A stretch of 64,000 nucleotides of DNA from Streptomyces spinoverrucosus (lineage in GTDB: Bacteria; Actinomycetota; Actinomycetes; Streptomycetales; Streptomycetaceae): assembly GCF_006539505.1 (NCBI RefSeq), contig NZ_BJND01000036.1, positions 45,755 through 109,754 on the forward strand, written 5' to 3'. Within the stretch, counting starts at the first letter, position 1. Each line of letters starts with the position of its first letter. Both the position numbers and the translations under genes were made by a program. This document shows, piece after piece, positions 1-8,608 of this stretch. Below the pieces are notes generated by a model that searched no databases, was not told where the DNA came from, and saw only the letters and a list, made by a program, of their open reading frames with translations.

Positions 1-2
1 GC

Positions 3-119
3 CCCCACCGCCGGGCCACCCCGCAACTGGCGGGCAGCGACCCGAGGGTGGGCATCCCGCGCATTCTGCGCCGCCGGGCCCGCTGGGTCTCGGTACGGCT
101 GCGTCACCCGCGCGGGTGA
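3..119 (+). CDS. C-terminal end of an upstream gene (partial)
   Basis: An open frame enters from the left edge and stops with TGA at 117-119, giving about 38 residues. The tail is Arg-rich (ends RLRHPRG). It converges on the protease gene on the other strand. Too little remains to name it; an alpha/beta hydrolase is commonly found at this place in Streptomyces, but that is recollection and is not shown by this fragment. Confidence 0.4.
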   Translation, partial: PHRRATPQLAGSDPRVGIPRILRRRARWVSVRLRHPRG

Positions 120-131
120 CGCCACCCACCG

Positions 132-1331
132 CTAGAGCGCACAGCTGTCGCTGTCCACCTGCTGGTTCGCCGTACGACCCTCGGTGATGTCCTCGCGGAT
201 CTCGTCCACGGTCAGCGCGTACCCCGTCTCGGCGTCGTCGAGGGACTTGGCGAACACGACACCGTAGACCTCGCCCTCGGGCGTCAGCAGCGGGCCGCCG
301 GAGTTGCCCTGGCGGACGGTCGCGTACAGCGAGTAGACATCGCGGCGCACGGTGCCCCGGTGGTAGATGTCCGGGCCGTTGGCGGTGATGCGCCCCCGCA
401 CGCGCGCGGCGCGCACGTCGTACGCCCCGTTCTCCGGGAAGCCCGCGACGATCGCGCCGTCCCCGCTCACCGCGTCGTCGGCGGCGAACTTCAGGGCGGG
501 CGCGTCCAGGTCGGGTACGTCGAGTACGGCGATGTCGCGCTCCCAGTCGTACAGGACGACCGTCGCGTCGTACCGTCGGCCCTCCCCGCCTATCTGGACG
601 GTGGGTTCGTCGACGCCGCCCACCACGTGCGCGTTGGTCATCACGCGGCGCTCGCCGAAGACGAAGCCGGTGCCCTCCAGGACCTTGCCGCAGCTCTGGG
701 CGGTGCCCATCACCTTGACGATGGAGCGCTGCGCGCGCGTGGCGACGGGGCTGTTGGCCAGGGCCGGGTCGGGCGGCTGTACGTCGGTGATGGGCTCGTT
801 GGCGAACGGGCTGAAGACCTGCGGGAACCCGTTCTGCGCGAGCACCGAGGAGAAGTCCGCGAACCAGGTGTCGGCCTGCGCGGGCAGCGCCCGGGACACC
901 CCGAGCAGCACCTTGGAGCTGCGCACCTCCTTGCCGAGCGTCGGCAGCGTGGTGCCGGCCAGCGCGGAGCCGATCAGCCACGCCACCAGCAGCATGGCGA
1001 CGACATTGACGAGGGCGCCGCCGGTCGCGTCCAGGGCGCGGGCCGGGGACCAGGTGATGTACCGGCGCAGCTTGTTGCCGAGATGGGTCGTCAGGGCCTG
1101 GCCGACCGAGGCGCAGACGATCACGACGACCACCGCGACAACGGCGGCGGTGGTGCTCACCTCCGCGTTGGCGGTCAGCGCGTCCCAGATGACGGGCAGT
1201 GAGTAGACGGCGACGAGGCCGCCGCCCAGGAAGCCGATCACCGACAGGATGCCGACGACGAAGCCCTGTCGGTAGCCCACGATCGCGAACCACACGGCGG
1301 CGACCAGCAACAGGATGTCCAGCACGTTCAC
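132..1331 (-). CDS. MarP-family membrane serine protease (CvpA + trypsin-like domain)
   Basis: 399 residues. The N-terminal 130 or so form several hydrophobic helices of the CvpA/colicin V production type. The C-terminal half is a chymotrypsin-like periplasmic or extracytoplasmic protease with the triad in order: His in TNAHVV (about residue 235), Asp in RDIAVLDV, Ser in GNSGGPLL. In mycobacteria the homologue MarP is needed for acid and oxidative-stress survival. The adjoining CoA-Nudix, nth and crp genes are in the same order as around mycobacterial marP, which supports orthology. The ATG at 1331 gives the complete first helix. Confidence 0.88.
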   Translation of the reverse strand: MNVLDILLLVAAVWFAIVGYRQGFVVGILSVIGFLGGGLVAVYSLPVIWDALTANAEVSTTAAVVAVVVVIVCASVGQALTTHLGNKLRRYITWSPARALDATGGALVNVVAMLLVAWLIGSALAGTTLPTLGKEVRSSKVLLGVSRALPAQADTWFADFSSVLAQNGFPQVFSPFANEPITDVQPPDPALANSPVATRAQRSIVKVMGTAQSCGKVLEGTGFVFGERRVMTNAHVVGGVDEPTVQIGGEGRRYDATVVLYDWERDIAVLDVPDLDAPALKFAADDAVSGDGAIVAGFPENGAYDVRAARVRGRITANGPDIYHRGTVRRDVYSLYATVRQGNSGGPLLTPEGEVYGVVFAKSLDDAETGYALTVDEIREDITEGRTANQQVDSDSCAL

Positions 1332-1409
1332 CGCTTCAAGCCTCGCCTCATCACTTCGCGATCACTCCTGGTCGGCCGGGGGTCCGGCCACAGCACGAGG
1401 GCCACCCTG

Positions 1410-2105
1410 TCATGACCGCCAGTCGAGCGGGACCTGCTTGTCGCGGTCCCACGGTCTCTCCCAGCCCGCGTAGTGCAGCAGGCGGTCGATGATTCCGGCC
1501 GTGAAGCCCCAGACAAGGGCCGATTCGACCAGAAATGCCGGACCTCTGTGGCCGCTGGGATGGATGGCGGTGGCGCGGTTGGCGGGGTCCGTGAGATCCG
1601 CCACGGGGACCGTGAAGACCCGGGCCGTCTCGTTCGGGTCGACCACCCCGACCGGGCTCGGCTTCCGCCACCAGCCCAGCACCGGCGTCACGACGAAGCC
1701 GCTGACCGGGATGTAGAGCCTGGGCAGCACACCGAACAGCTGCACCCCGGACGGGTCCAGGCCGGTCTCCTCCTCCGCCTCGCGCAGCGCGGCCCGCAGC
1801 GGCCCGTCGGCCTGCGGATCGCCGTCCTCGGGGTCGAGCGCACCGCCGGGGAAGGAGGGCTGCCCGGCGTGCGAGCGCAGCGAGCTCGCCCGCTCCATCA
1901 GCAGCAGCTCCGGGCCGCGCTCGCCCTCGCCGAACAGGATGAGTACGGCGGACTGGCGGCCGGCACCGTCCTTCGGGGGCAGGAAACGGCTCAGCTGGAG
2001 CGGCTCGACCGTCTCCACGGCGTACACGACCGGGTCCAACCAGTCGGGCAGCCCCTCCTTGCTGAGCACCACCGGGCCACCCTGTGTCTCGCTCGCTCGT
2101 GTCAT
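1410..2105 (-). CDS. NUDIX hydrolase, probable CoA pyrophosphatase
   Basis: 231 residues from ATG 2105, preceded by a G-rich ribosome-binding site; a GTG 42 bases upstream would add 14 residues. The Nudix box is visible as GGALDPED...REAEEETGL, binding the metal that hydrolyses nucleoside-diphosphate derivatives. An upstream LLMERASSLRSHAGQ segment resembles the CoA-specific Nudix signature. It lies between the MarP-like protease and nth on the same strand. Substrate assignment is by family only. Confidence 0.85.
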   Translation of the reverse strand: MTRASETQGGPVVLSKEGLPDWLDPVVYAVETVEPLQLSRFLPPKDGAGRQSAVLILFGEGERGPELLLMERASSLRSHAGQPSFPGGALDPEDGDPQADGPLRAALREAEEETGLDPSGVQLFGVLPRLYIPVSGFVVTPVLGWWRKPSPVGVVDPNETARVFTVPVADLTDPANRATAIHPSGHRGPAFLVESALVWGFTAGIIDRLLHYAGWERPWDRDKQVPLDWRS

Positions 2106-2187
2106 CGCCACCCCCGTCGTCCTGATGCGTCCAACGCGGGACGGCACCGAGATCGTTCCGGCCGCGGCGAACGCGTCCCTGCTCCCG

Positions 2188-3315
2188 TCATCCGGCCCCC
2201 AGCGGCGGGGCCGCCTTCCCGCCCGCGTCCAGGTACGCCTGCGGGGGTTTCAGACGCTGGCCGGGGAAGCCGCCCTTCTCGTACTTGAGCAGCTTCTTCG
2301 CCTTCTCCGCGTCCGTCTCGCCCTCGCCGTAGGCCGGGCAGAGCGGGGCGATGGGGCAGGCGCCGCAGGCGGGCTTGCGGGCGTGGCAGATGCGGCGGCC
2401 GTGCCAGATCACGTGGTGCGACAGGTCCGTCCAGTCGCTCTTGGGGAAGAGCGCGCCGACGGCGGCCTCGATCTTGTCGGGGTCGGTCTCGTCGGTCCAC
2501 CGCCAGCGCCGCACCAGCCGCTGGAAGTGCGTGTCGACGGTGATGCCGGGTCGGCCGAAGGCGTTGCCGAGCACGACGAAGGCGGTCTTGCGGCCTACGC
2601 CGGGCAGCTTGACGAGGTCTTCGAGCCGGCCGGGGACCTCGCCGCCGAAGTCCTCCGTGAGGGCCTTGGACAGTCCCATCACCGACTTGGTCTTGGCCCG
2701 GAAGAAGCCGCACGGCCGGAGGATCTCCTCGACCTCCTCGGGGTTGGCGGCGGCCAGGTCCTCGGGGGTGGGGTACTTCGCGAAGAGGGCCGGGGTGGTC
2801 TGGTTGACGCGCAGGTCGGTGGTCTGGGCGGACAGGACCGTGGCGACCAGGAGCTGGAAGGGGTTGTCGAAGTCCAGTTCGGGGTGGGCGTACGGATAGA
2901 CCTCGGCGAGTTCGCGGTTGATCCGGCGGGCCCGGCGGACCAGGGCGGTACGGGACTCGTCGCTCGGCGGCTTCGGGGTGACGGTCTTCGCGGGCGCGGC
3001 CTTCTTCACGGGGACGGAGGCCTTCTTGGGGGCGACGGTGGGCTTCGCGCGGGCGACGGTGGCCTTCTTGACGGGGCCTGCGCTTTTGGCGGTGGCCTTC
3101 TTGGCGGGAGGCTTCTTGGCGGAGGCCTTCTTGGCTGGAGCTTTCTTGGCCGCCGCCGACTTCGCAGGAGCGGCTTTCTTGGCCGCCGCCGACTTCGCGG
3201 GGGCGGCTTTCTTGGCGGCAGCCTTCTTCCCAGCAGCCTCTTTTGCCGCTTTTGCCGCTTTTTCTCCGCCACCGGAATCCTGTTCGCCCACAGCGGAATC
3301 TCGACGTACAACCAC
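2188..3315 (-). CDS. nth: Endonuclease III (DNA glycosylase/AP lyase) with a basic N-terminal tail
   Basis: Base-excision repair enzyme removing oxidised pyrimidines. The catalytic core occupies roughly residues 125-345: the helix-hairpin-helix LPGVGRKTA, the following VDTH with the catalytic Asp, and the Fe-S loop spaced C-x6-C-x2-C-x5-C near the C terminus. The first 120 residues are unusual: a Lys/Ala/Pro-rich, histone H1-like stretch of repeated AKKAAPAK-type units, making the protein 375 residues against about 210-260 for typical enzymes. The GTG start at 3315 is the first in frame; a start inside the tail cannot be excluded. It is divergent from crp. Confidence 0.93.
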   Translation of the reverse strand: MVVRRDSAVGEQDSGGGEKAAKAAKEAAGKKAAAKKAAPAKSAAAKKAAPAKSAAAKKAPAKKASAKKPPAKKATAKSAGPVKKATVARAKPTVAPKKASVPVKKAAPAKTVTPKPPSDESRTALVRRARRINRELAEVYPYAHPELDFDNPFQLLVATVLSAQTTDLRVNQTTPALFAKYPTPEDLAAANPEEVEEILRPCGFFRAKTKSVMGLSKALTEDFGGEVPGRLEDLVKLPGVGRKTAFVVLGNAFGRPGITVDTHFQRLVRRWRWTDETDPDKIEAAVGALFPKSDWTDLSHHVIWHGRRICHARKPACGACPIAPLCPAYGEGETDAEKAKKLLKYEKGGFPGQRLKPPQAYLDAGGKAAPPLGAG

Positions 3316-3565
3316 CCGCGCAGCCCCCTAGGCCCGTGCTCTCACCGGCGATTTGGACACCCGGCCAGCCTAAGCCCCGGTACTGACATCCGCCCGGGAC
3401 CCCGAGGATCAGCGCCCAATTGGACCCCTGCCGCTTACCACGGCACACCAGTGCGGCATCCTTGTGACAGATCACACTGTTTGGGCCGTCCGGCAAAATG
3501 GGCACCAGGGTGCCCTGGTACACCGGGGACAAGATCCCCTGAGCAGGTCGACAAGGAGAGAACTC
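3316..3565. promoter_or_regulatory. Divergent nth/crp promoter region
   Basis: 250 bp between the divergent starts of nth and crp. It must carry promoters for both. The only site I can place firmly is the crp ribosome-binding site AAGGAGAG at 3553-3560. I see no convincing operator or hairpin. Confidence 0.5.
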
Positions 3566-4240
3566 GTGGACGACGTTCTGCGGCGCAATCCGCTCTTCGC
3601 GGCGCTCGACGACGAGCAGGCCGCGGAGCTGCGCGCCTCCATGAGTGAGGTGACCCTCGCGCGGGGTGACTCCCTGTTCCACGAGGGCGACCCGGGCGAC
3701 CGGCTCTACGTGGTCACCGAGGGCAAGGTGAAGCTGCACCGCACCTCACCGGACGGCCGCGAGAACATGCTGGCCGTGGTCGGTCCCGGCGAGCTCATCG
3801 GTGAGCTGTCGCTCTTCGACCCGGGCCCGCGTACGGCGACCGCCACCGCGCTGACCGAGGTTAAGATGCTCGGCCTCGGCCACGGTGACCTCCAGCCCTG
3901 GCTCAACGCCCGCCCCGAGGTCGCCGCCGCGCTGCTGCGCGCCGTCGCCCGGCGGCTGCGCAAGACCAACGACGCGATGTCCGACCTCGTCTTCTCGGAC
4001 GTCCCGGGCCGTGTCGCGCGCGCCCTGCTGGACCTGTCCCGCCGGTTCGGCGTGCAGTCCGAGGAGGGCATCCACGTCGTCCACGACCTCACGCAGGAGG
4101 AGCTGGCCCAGCTGGTCGGCGCGTCCCGCGAGACGGTCAACAAGGCGCTGGCCGACTTCGCCCAGCGCGGGTGGCTGCGGCTGGAGGCACGCGCGGTGAT
4201 CCTGCTCGACGTGGAGCGCCTCGCGAAGCGCTCGCGGTAA
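3566..4240 (+). CDS. crp: Crp/Fnr-family transcription regulator (cAMP receptor protein)
   Basis: 224 residues from GTG 3566, chosen because AAGGAGAG sits five bases upstream; an ATG at 3464 in the same frame has no such site. The N-terminal half is a cyclic-nucleotide-binding beta-roll with the phosphate-binding cassette around GELSLF...PRTATA. The C-terminal winged helix-turn-helix reads LTQEELAQLVGASRETVNKAL. The length equals that of the Streptomyces Crp involved in germination and antibiotic control. It is divergent from nth, as in mycobacteria. Confidence 0.92.
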   Translation: MDDVLRRNPLFAALDDEQAAELRASMSEVTLARGDSLFHEGDPGDRLYVVTEGKVKLHRTSPDGRENMLAVVGPGELIGELSLFDPGPRTATATALTEVKMLGLGHGDLQPWLNARPEVAAALLRAVARRLRKTNDAMSDLVFSDVPGRVARALLDLSRRFGVQSEEGIHVVHDLTQEELAQLVGASRETVNKALADFAQRGWLRLEARAVILLDVERLAKRSR

Positions 4241-4271
4241 CGGCGGCTGGGGGCCAGAGACCAGCACCGCA

Positions 4272-5087
4272 GTGAAACCGCCACTCAAGGGCCTCGACTC
4301 GGAGGGTTTTCTCGCGCGCGAAGGCTCCCTCGCGCGCGTGCAGGCCCCGTTCCGTCCCGTCGTGGCCGCAGCCCGCGACCGGCTGCCGGACGTGTTCGGC
4401 GCGCGGCTGGACGGCGCATACCTCTACGGGTCGATTCCGCGCGGCACCGCGCGCGTGGGACGCAGCGACCTGGATCTGCTGGTCGCGCTCCGGGAGGAGC
4501 CCGGTGACGCGGACCGCGCCGCCGCCCGCGCCCTGGGCGAGGCACTGGACAAGGAGTTCCCCGAGATCGACGGGGTCGGGACGCTGCTGTACGGCCGCGC
4601 ACGGCTGCTGAGTGAGCTGGAGACGTACGACCTGGGGTGGTTCGTCGCCTGTCTGTGTACGCCGCTGCTCGGGGCGGACCTCGCCGAACTGCTGCCTCGT
4701 TACCGCCCCGACAGCCTCCTCGCGCGCGAGACCAACGGCGACCTCGCCCTGCTGCTGCCGCGCTGGCGTGAACGCATCGCGGGCGTCGAGGACACGGACG
4801 CGGCCCGGCGGCCGCTCGTCCGGTTCATGTCCCGGCATCTGGTCCGTACGGGGTTCACGCTCGTGATGCCCCGCTGGGGCGGCTGGACCAGCGACCTCGC
4901 GGAGATGGCCCGGATCTTCGGCGCGTACTACCGCACGCGCGCGGAGCAGATGCGCACGGCGGCCGTCCTGGGGTACGAGCCCACCGGCGACCGTGCGGTC
5001 CTCAGGGCGTACGTCGACGACCTCGGCCCCTGGCTCGCCGAGGAGTACGCGCGCGTGCACGGCGTCAAGGCACCGAGGCCCGACTGA
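4272..5087 (+). CDS. Nucleotidyltransferase-domain protein
   Basis: 271 residues from GTG 4272, 31 bp after crp and probably co-transcribed. The polymerase-beta-type fold is marked by YGSIPRG followed by DLDLLV, i.e. GS-x(n)-DxD, which binds metal and NTP. The C-terminal half is helical with no second domain that I recognise. It resembles stand-alone NTP_transf_2 enzymes. Substrate unknown; the Crp pairing does not settle it. Confidence 0.75.
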   Translation: MKPPLKGLDSEGFLAREGSLARVQAPFRPVVAAARDRLPDVFGARLDGAYLYGSIPRGTARVGRSDLDLLVALREEPGDADRAAARALGEALDKEFPEIDGVGTLLYGRARLLSELETYDLGWFVACLCTPLLGADLAELLPRYRPDSLLARETNGDLALLLPRWRERIAGVEDTDAARRPLVRFMSRHLVRTGFTLVMPRWGGWTSDLAEMARIFGAYYRTRAEQMRTAAVLGYEPTGDRAVLRAYVDDLGPWLAEEYARVHGVKAPRPD

Positions 5088-5097
5088 AAGCACAGGC

Positions 5098-5928
5098 CTA
5101 GATGAGCCCGTGCTCCTCCAGGTAGTCCAGCTGGGCCCGCACCGACAGCTCCGCCGCCGGCCACAGGGAGCGGTCCACGTCGGCGTACACATGGGCGACG
5201 ATCTGGGACGGCGTGCGGTAGCCGTCCTCGACGGCCGTCTCGATCTGGGCGAGGCGGTGGGCGCGGTGGGCGAGGTAGTACTCCACGGCGCCCTGGGCGT
5301 CGTCCAGGACGGGCCCGTGACCCGGGAGGACCGTGTGGACGCCGTCGTCGACCGTGAGGGACCTCAGGCGTCGCAGGGAGTCCAGATAGTCGCCCAGGCG
5401 GCCGTCGGGGTGCGCCACGACCGTCGTACCGCGTCCCAGGACCGTGTCGCCCGTCAGCACCGCACGGTCGGCCGGGAGATGGAAGCTGAGCGAGTCCGCG
5501 GTGTGGCCGGGCGTCGGTACGACCCGCAGCTCCAGGCCGCCGACCCGGACCACGTGCCCGGCCGCCAGCCCTTCGTCGCCCAGCCGCAGCGCCGGGTCCA
5601 GCGCCCGCACCTTGGTGCCGGTCAGCTCGGCGAAGCGGGCGGCGCCGGCCGCGTGGTCCGGGTGACCGTGGGTCAGCAGGGTCAGGGCGACGCGCTTGCC
5701 GGACCGTTCGGCGGTGTCGACGACGTTGCGGAGGTGGCCCTCGTCCAGCGGGCCCGGGTCGACCACGACGGCCACCGAGGAGTCGGGCTCGGACAGGATC
5801 CAGGTGTTCGTGCCGTCCAGGGTCATCGCGGAGGGGTTGGGCGCGAGGACGTTGACCGCCCGCGGGGTGGCGGGTCCGGTGAGGACGCCGCCCCGGGGCT
5901 GGCCGGGCAGGGCGCTTGCGTCCGTCAT
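5098..5928 (-). CDS. MBL-fold metallohydrolase
   Basis: 276 residues. The metal-binding motif THGHPDH is followed downstream by TPGHTADS, LTGDTVLG and LPGHGPV, the full ligand set of metallo-beta-lactamase-fold hydrolases of the glyoxalase II/LACTB2 type. The C-terminal winged-helix-like tail (RAQLDYLEEHG) also fits LACTB2-like proteins. The ATG at 5928 overlaps the TGA of the upstream Nudix gene (ATGA), so the two are translationally coupled. The homologous position in mycobacteria holds Rv3677c. Confidence 0.87.
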   Translation of the reverse strand: MTDASALPGQPRGGVLTGPATPRAVNVLAPNPSAMTLDGTNTWILSEPDSSVAVVVDPGPLDEGHLRNVVDTAERSGKRVALTLLTHGHPDHAAGAARFAELTGTKVRALDPALRLGDEGLAAGHVVRVGGLELRVVPTPGHTADSLSFHLPADRAVLTGDTVLGRGTTVVAHPDGRLGDYLDSLRRLRSLTVDDGVHTVLPGHGPVLDDAQGAVEYYLAHRAHRLAQIETAVEDGYRTPSQIVAHVYADVDRSLWPAAELSVRAQLDYLEEHGLI

Positions 5929-6794
5929 GCGGGGGCTCCACCGGTCGGGATGTGCTTGGTGAACTCGTCGTGCCCCGGCCAGGACAGCACGATCTCCTCG
6001 CCGTCCAGACGGGCCTGAGCCAGGACGGGAGTCAGGTCGCGGCCCGGGGCCGCCGCGAGCGCCTCCGCGGCCGTCTCGTACGCCGTCAGCTGCCGCAGCG
6101 TCGCGATCGTGGGCGGCATCATCAGCAGCTCGCCCTTGTCGTACGACGCCGCCGCCTCCGCCGGCCGGATCCACACCGTGCGGTCCGCCTCCGTGGAGGC
6201 GTTGCGGGTGCGCTGGCCCTCGGGGAGCGCGGCGACGAAGAACCAGGTGTCGTAGCGGCGGGCCTCGAACTCCGGGGTGATCCAGCGCGTCCAGGCGCCC
6301 AGCAGGTCGGAGCGCAGCACCAGGCCGCGGCGGTCCAGAAACTCCGCGAAGGAGAGGTCGCGCGCGACCAGGGCGGCGCGGTCCGTCTCCCACTCCGGCC
6401 CGGTCGTGTCGCCGACGACCGAGTCGGGGGTGGGCCCGGCCAGGAGGACGCCCGCCTCCTCGTACGTCTCCCGTACGGCCGCGCAGACGATCGCCTGGGC
6501 GGCCGTCTCGTCGACGCCGAGCCGGTTCGCCCACCACGCGCGCGTGGGGCCCGCCCAGCCGACGTGACGGTCGTCGTCGCGCGGGTCGACGCCGCCGCCC
6601 GGATACGCGTACGCGCCCGCCGCGAAGGCCATGGAGGCGCGGCGGCGCAGCATGTGGACGACAGGGCCGGTGCCGGTGTCCTTGAGCAGCATGACCGTGG
6701 CCGCGCGCTTGGGGCTCACCGGAGTGAGCGAGCCCGCCGCCAGCGCGCGGATCCGGTCCGGCCACTCCGGGGGGTACCACTGACCGTTCGCCAT
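5925..6794 (-). CDS. NUDIX hydrolase
   Basis: 289 residues. The Nudix box is split by an insertion: YPGGGVDPRDDD, then about 35 residues later AAVRETYEEAGVLL, keeping the RExxEExG metal ligands. This long-loop form is typical of actinobacterial enzymes related to eukaryotic NUDT19-like CoA-ester hydrolases, but the substrate is not evident. It heads a two-gene unit with the MBL hydrolase. The ATG at 6794 is 83 bp from the RidA gene, so all four minus-strand genes may form one operon. Confidence 0.85.
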   Translation of the reverse strand: MANGQWYPPEWPDRIRALAAGSLTPVSPKRAATVMLLKDTGTGPVVHMLRRRASMAFAAGAYAYPGGGVDPRDDDRHVGWAGPTRAWWANRLGVDETAAQAIVCAAVRETYEEAGVLLAGPTPDSVVGDTTGPEWETDRAALVARDLSFAEFLDRRGLVLRSDLLGAWTRWITPEFEARRYDTWFFVAALPEGQRTRNASTEADRTVWIRPAEAAASYDKGELLMMPPTIATLRQLTAYETAAEALAAAPGRDLTPVLAQARLDGEEIVLSWPGHDEFTKHIPTGGAPA

Positions 6795-6877
6795 GGGCGC
6801 GAGGCTATCCCGTGGTGAGCGGATGTTCGAGGGGCAATGATCACCCGGGCTGCCAGAGGCAGTGATCCACCTGGTTG

Positions 6878-7342
6878 CTACTGCGCGAGCTCCACCTGGA
6901 TCTCGACCTCCACCGGCGCGTCCAGCGGCAGCACCGCCACGCCCACCGCGCTGCGCGCGTGCACGCCCTTGTCGCCGAGGACCTCTCCCAGGAGCTCGCT
7001 CGCGCCGTTGACGACGCCGGGCTGGCCGGTGAAGTCGGCGGCGGAGGCGACGAAGCCGACGACCTTCACCACGCGCGCGATGCGGTCCAGGTCGCCGGCG
7101 ACGGACTTGACGGCCGCCAGCGCGTTCAAGGCGCAGATGCGGGCCAGGTCCTTGGCCTCCTCCGGGGTGACCTCCCCGCCGACCTTGCCGGTGACCGGAA
7201 GCTTGCCCTCCACCATCGGGAGCTGGCCGGCGGTGAAGACGTAGAGCCCGCTCTGCACGGCCGGCTGGTAGGCGGCCAGCGGCGGGACGACCTCCGGCAG
7301 CGTCAGGCCCAGCTCCGCGAGCTTCGCCTCGACGGCGCTCAC
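6878..7342 (-). CDS. RidA/YjgF-family enamine/imine deaminase
   Basis: 154 residues starting at GTG 7342, which overlaps the stop of the DUF4177 gene (GTGA). RidA proteins hydrolyse reactive enamines and imines from PLP enzymes. The C-terminal signature HARSAVGVAVLPLDAPVEVE holds the conserved substrate-binding Arg and the Glu near the end. The long variant (about 150 residues) is the form found beside DUF4177 in actinobacteria. Confidence 0.87.
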   Translation of the reverse strand: MSAVEAKLAELGLTLPEVVPPLAAYQPAVQSGLYVFTAGQLPMVEGKLPVTGKVGGEVTPEEAKDLARICALNALAAVKSVAGDLDRIARVVKVVGFVASAADFTGQPGVVNGASELLGEVLGDKGVHARSAVGVAVLPLDAPVEVEIQVELAQ

Positions 7343-7500
7343 GCCTGCTTCTCCCGCTTCAGGTAGGCCACCAGCTGCTCGGGGTTGTTCGGCCCGGGCA
7401 CGACCTGGACGAGCTCCCAGCCGTCCTCGCCCCAGGTGTCCAGAATCTGCTTCGTGGCGTGGACGAGCAGCGGCACGGTTGCGTATTCCCACTTGGTCAT
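7339..7500 (-). CDS. DUF4177 small protein
   Basis: 53 residues, MTKWEYATVPLL to KREKQA. The pattern WEY...WGEDGWELVQVVP is the DUF4177 signature; function unknown. Its TGA overlaps the GTG of the RidA gene, so the pair is coupled. The mycobacterial block has the equivalent small gene (Rv3678A) in the same place. Confidence 0.85.
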   Translation of the reverse strand: MTKWEYATVPLLVHATKQILDTWGEDGWELVQVVPGPNNPEQLVAYLKREKQA

Positions 7501-7630
7501 GGGGCCGACTGTATCCGCTGGCGGGGGCGGTCATCGCGGCCGACCGCGGTGAGAGTTGTCCACAGGCTGCGAGGCGGGTTGTCCACAGGCGGCAGATTGG
7601 TTCCGGCGCGAACTGGTTACGCTCGAAGAC

Positions 7631-8608
7631 GTGAGCAGGCTCCAGGTCGTCAGCGGCAAGGGCGGGACCGGCAAGACGACGGTCGCCGCGGCACTCGCGT
7701 TGGCTCTGGCCACGGAAGGGAAGCGGACGCTTCTCGTCGAGGTCGAGGGCCGACAGGGCATCGCACAACTCTTCGAAACGGAGGCGCTGCCCTATGAGGA
7801 ACGGAAGATCGCCGTAGCCCCGGGCGGCGGCGAGGTGTTCGCCCTCGCCATCGATCCCGAACTGGCCCTCCTGGACTACCTCCAGATGTTCTACAAGCTG
7901 GGCAGCGCCGGACGGGCCCTGAAGAAGCTCGGCGCGATCGACTTCGCCACCACCATCGCGCCCGGCCTGCGGGACGTACTGCTGACCGGCAAGGCGTGCG
8001 AGGCGGTCCGGCGCAAGGACCGGACCGGGCGGTTCGTGTACGACTACGTCATCATGGACGCGCCGCCCACGGGCCGGATCACGCGCTTTCTGAACGTCAA
8101 CGACGAGGTCGCCGGGCTGGCGAAGATCGGCCCGATACACAATCAGGCACAGGCTGTGATGCGGGTGCTGAAGTCCCGCGAGACGGCCGTCCACTTGGTG
8201 GCCCTCCTGGAGGAGATGCCCGTACAGGAGACCGCGGACGGCATCGCCGAGCTGCGGGCGGCGCATCTGCCGGTCGGGCGGGTGATCGTGAACATGGTGC
8301 GGCCGGAGGTGCTGGACGCGGCCGACCTGGACCTCGTACGGACGGTGCCGCGCACCGATCTCGCCCAGTCGCTGTCGGCCGCCGGACTCGGCGGGGCGCG
8401 CCGCGGGCAGAACGCCGAGAAGCTGGTGGACCCGCTGCTGGCGCAGGCCGAGGAGTACGCCGAGCGGTATCTGCTGGAGCACGAACAGCGGTCTGTCCTC
8501 GCCGAGCTGGGCCTGCCGCTGCACGAACTGCCGCTGCTCGCCGAGGGCATGGATCTGGCGGGCCTGTACGAACTGGCCACCGAGCTGCGGAAGCAGGACG
8601 TCTCATGA
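7631..8608 (+). CDS. ArsA/Get3-like ATPase, subunit A
   Basis: 325 residues from GTG 7631, where SRLQVVSGKGGTGKTT begins; an ATG at 7556 would add 25 unlikely residues. The Walker A is the deviant GKGGTGKTT of SIMIBI ATPases and the switch/Walker B region reads VIMDAPPTG. Related mycobacterial proteins Rv3679/Rv3680 form a Get3-like heterodimer. The next gene starts inside this stop codon (ATGA), consistent with a two-subunit complex. It is divergent from the DUF4177-RidA unit. Confidence 0.87.
   Translation: MSRLQVVSGKGGTGKTTVAAALALALATEGKRTLLVEVEGRQGIAQLFETEALPYEERKIAVAPGGGEVFALAIDPELALLDYLQMFYKLGSAGRALKKLGAIDFATTIAPGLRDVLLTGKACEAVRRKDRTGRFVYDYVIMDAPPTGRITRFLNVNDEVAGLAKIGPIHNQAQAVMRVLKSRETAVHLVALLEEMPVQETADGIAELRAAHLPVGRVIVNMVRPEVLDAADLDLVRTVPRTDLAQSLSAAGLGGARRGQNAEKLVDPLLAQAEEYAERYLLEHEQRSVLAELGLPLHELPLLAEGMDLAGLYELATELRKQDVS

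Noticed and set aside
1939..3648. 569-codon plus-strand frame across Nudix and nth
   Set aside because: Gly/Leu/Arg-rich shadow of the Lys/Ala tail and HhH enzyme on the other strand.
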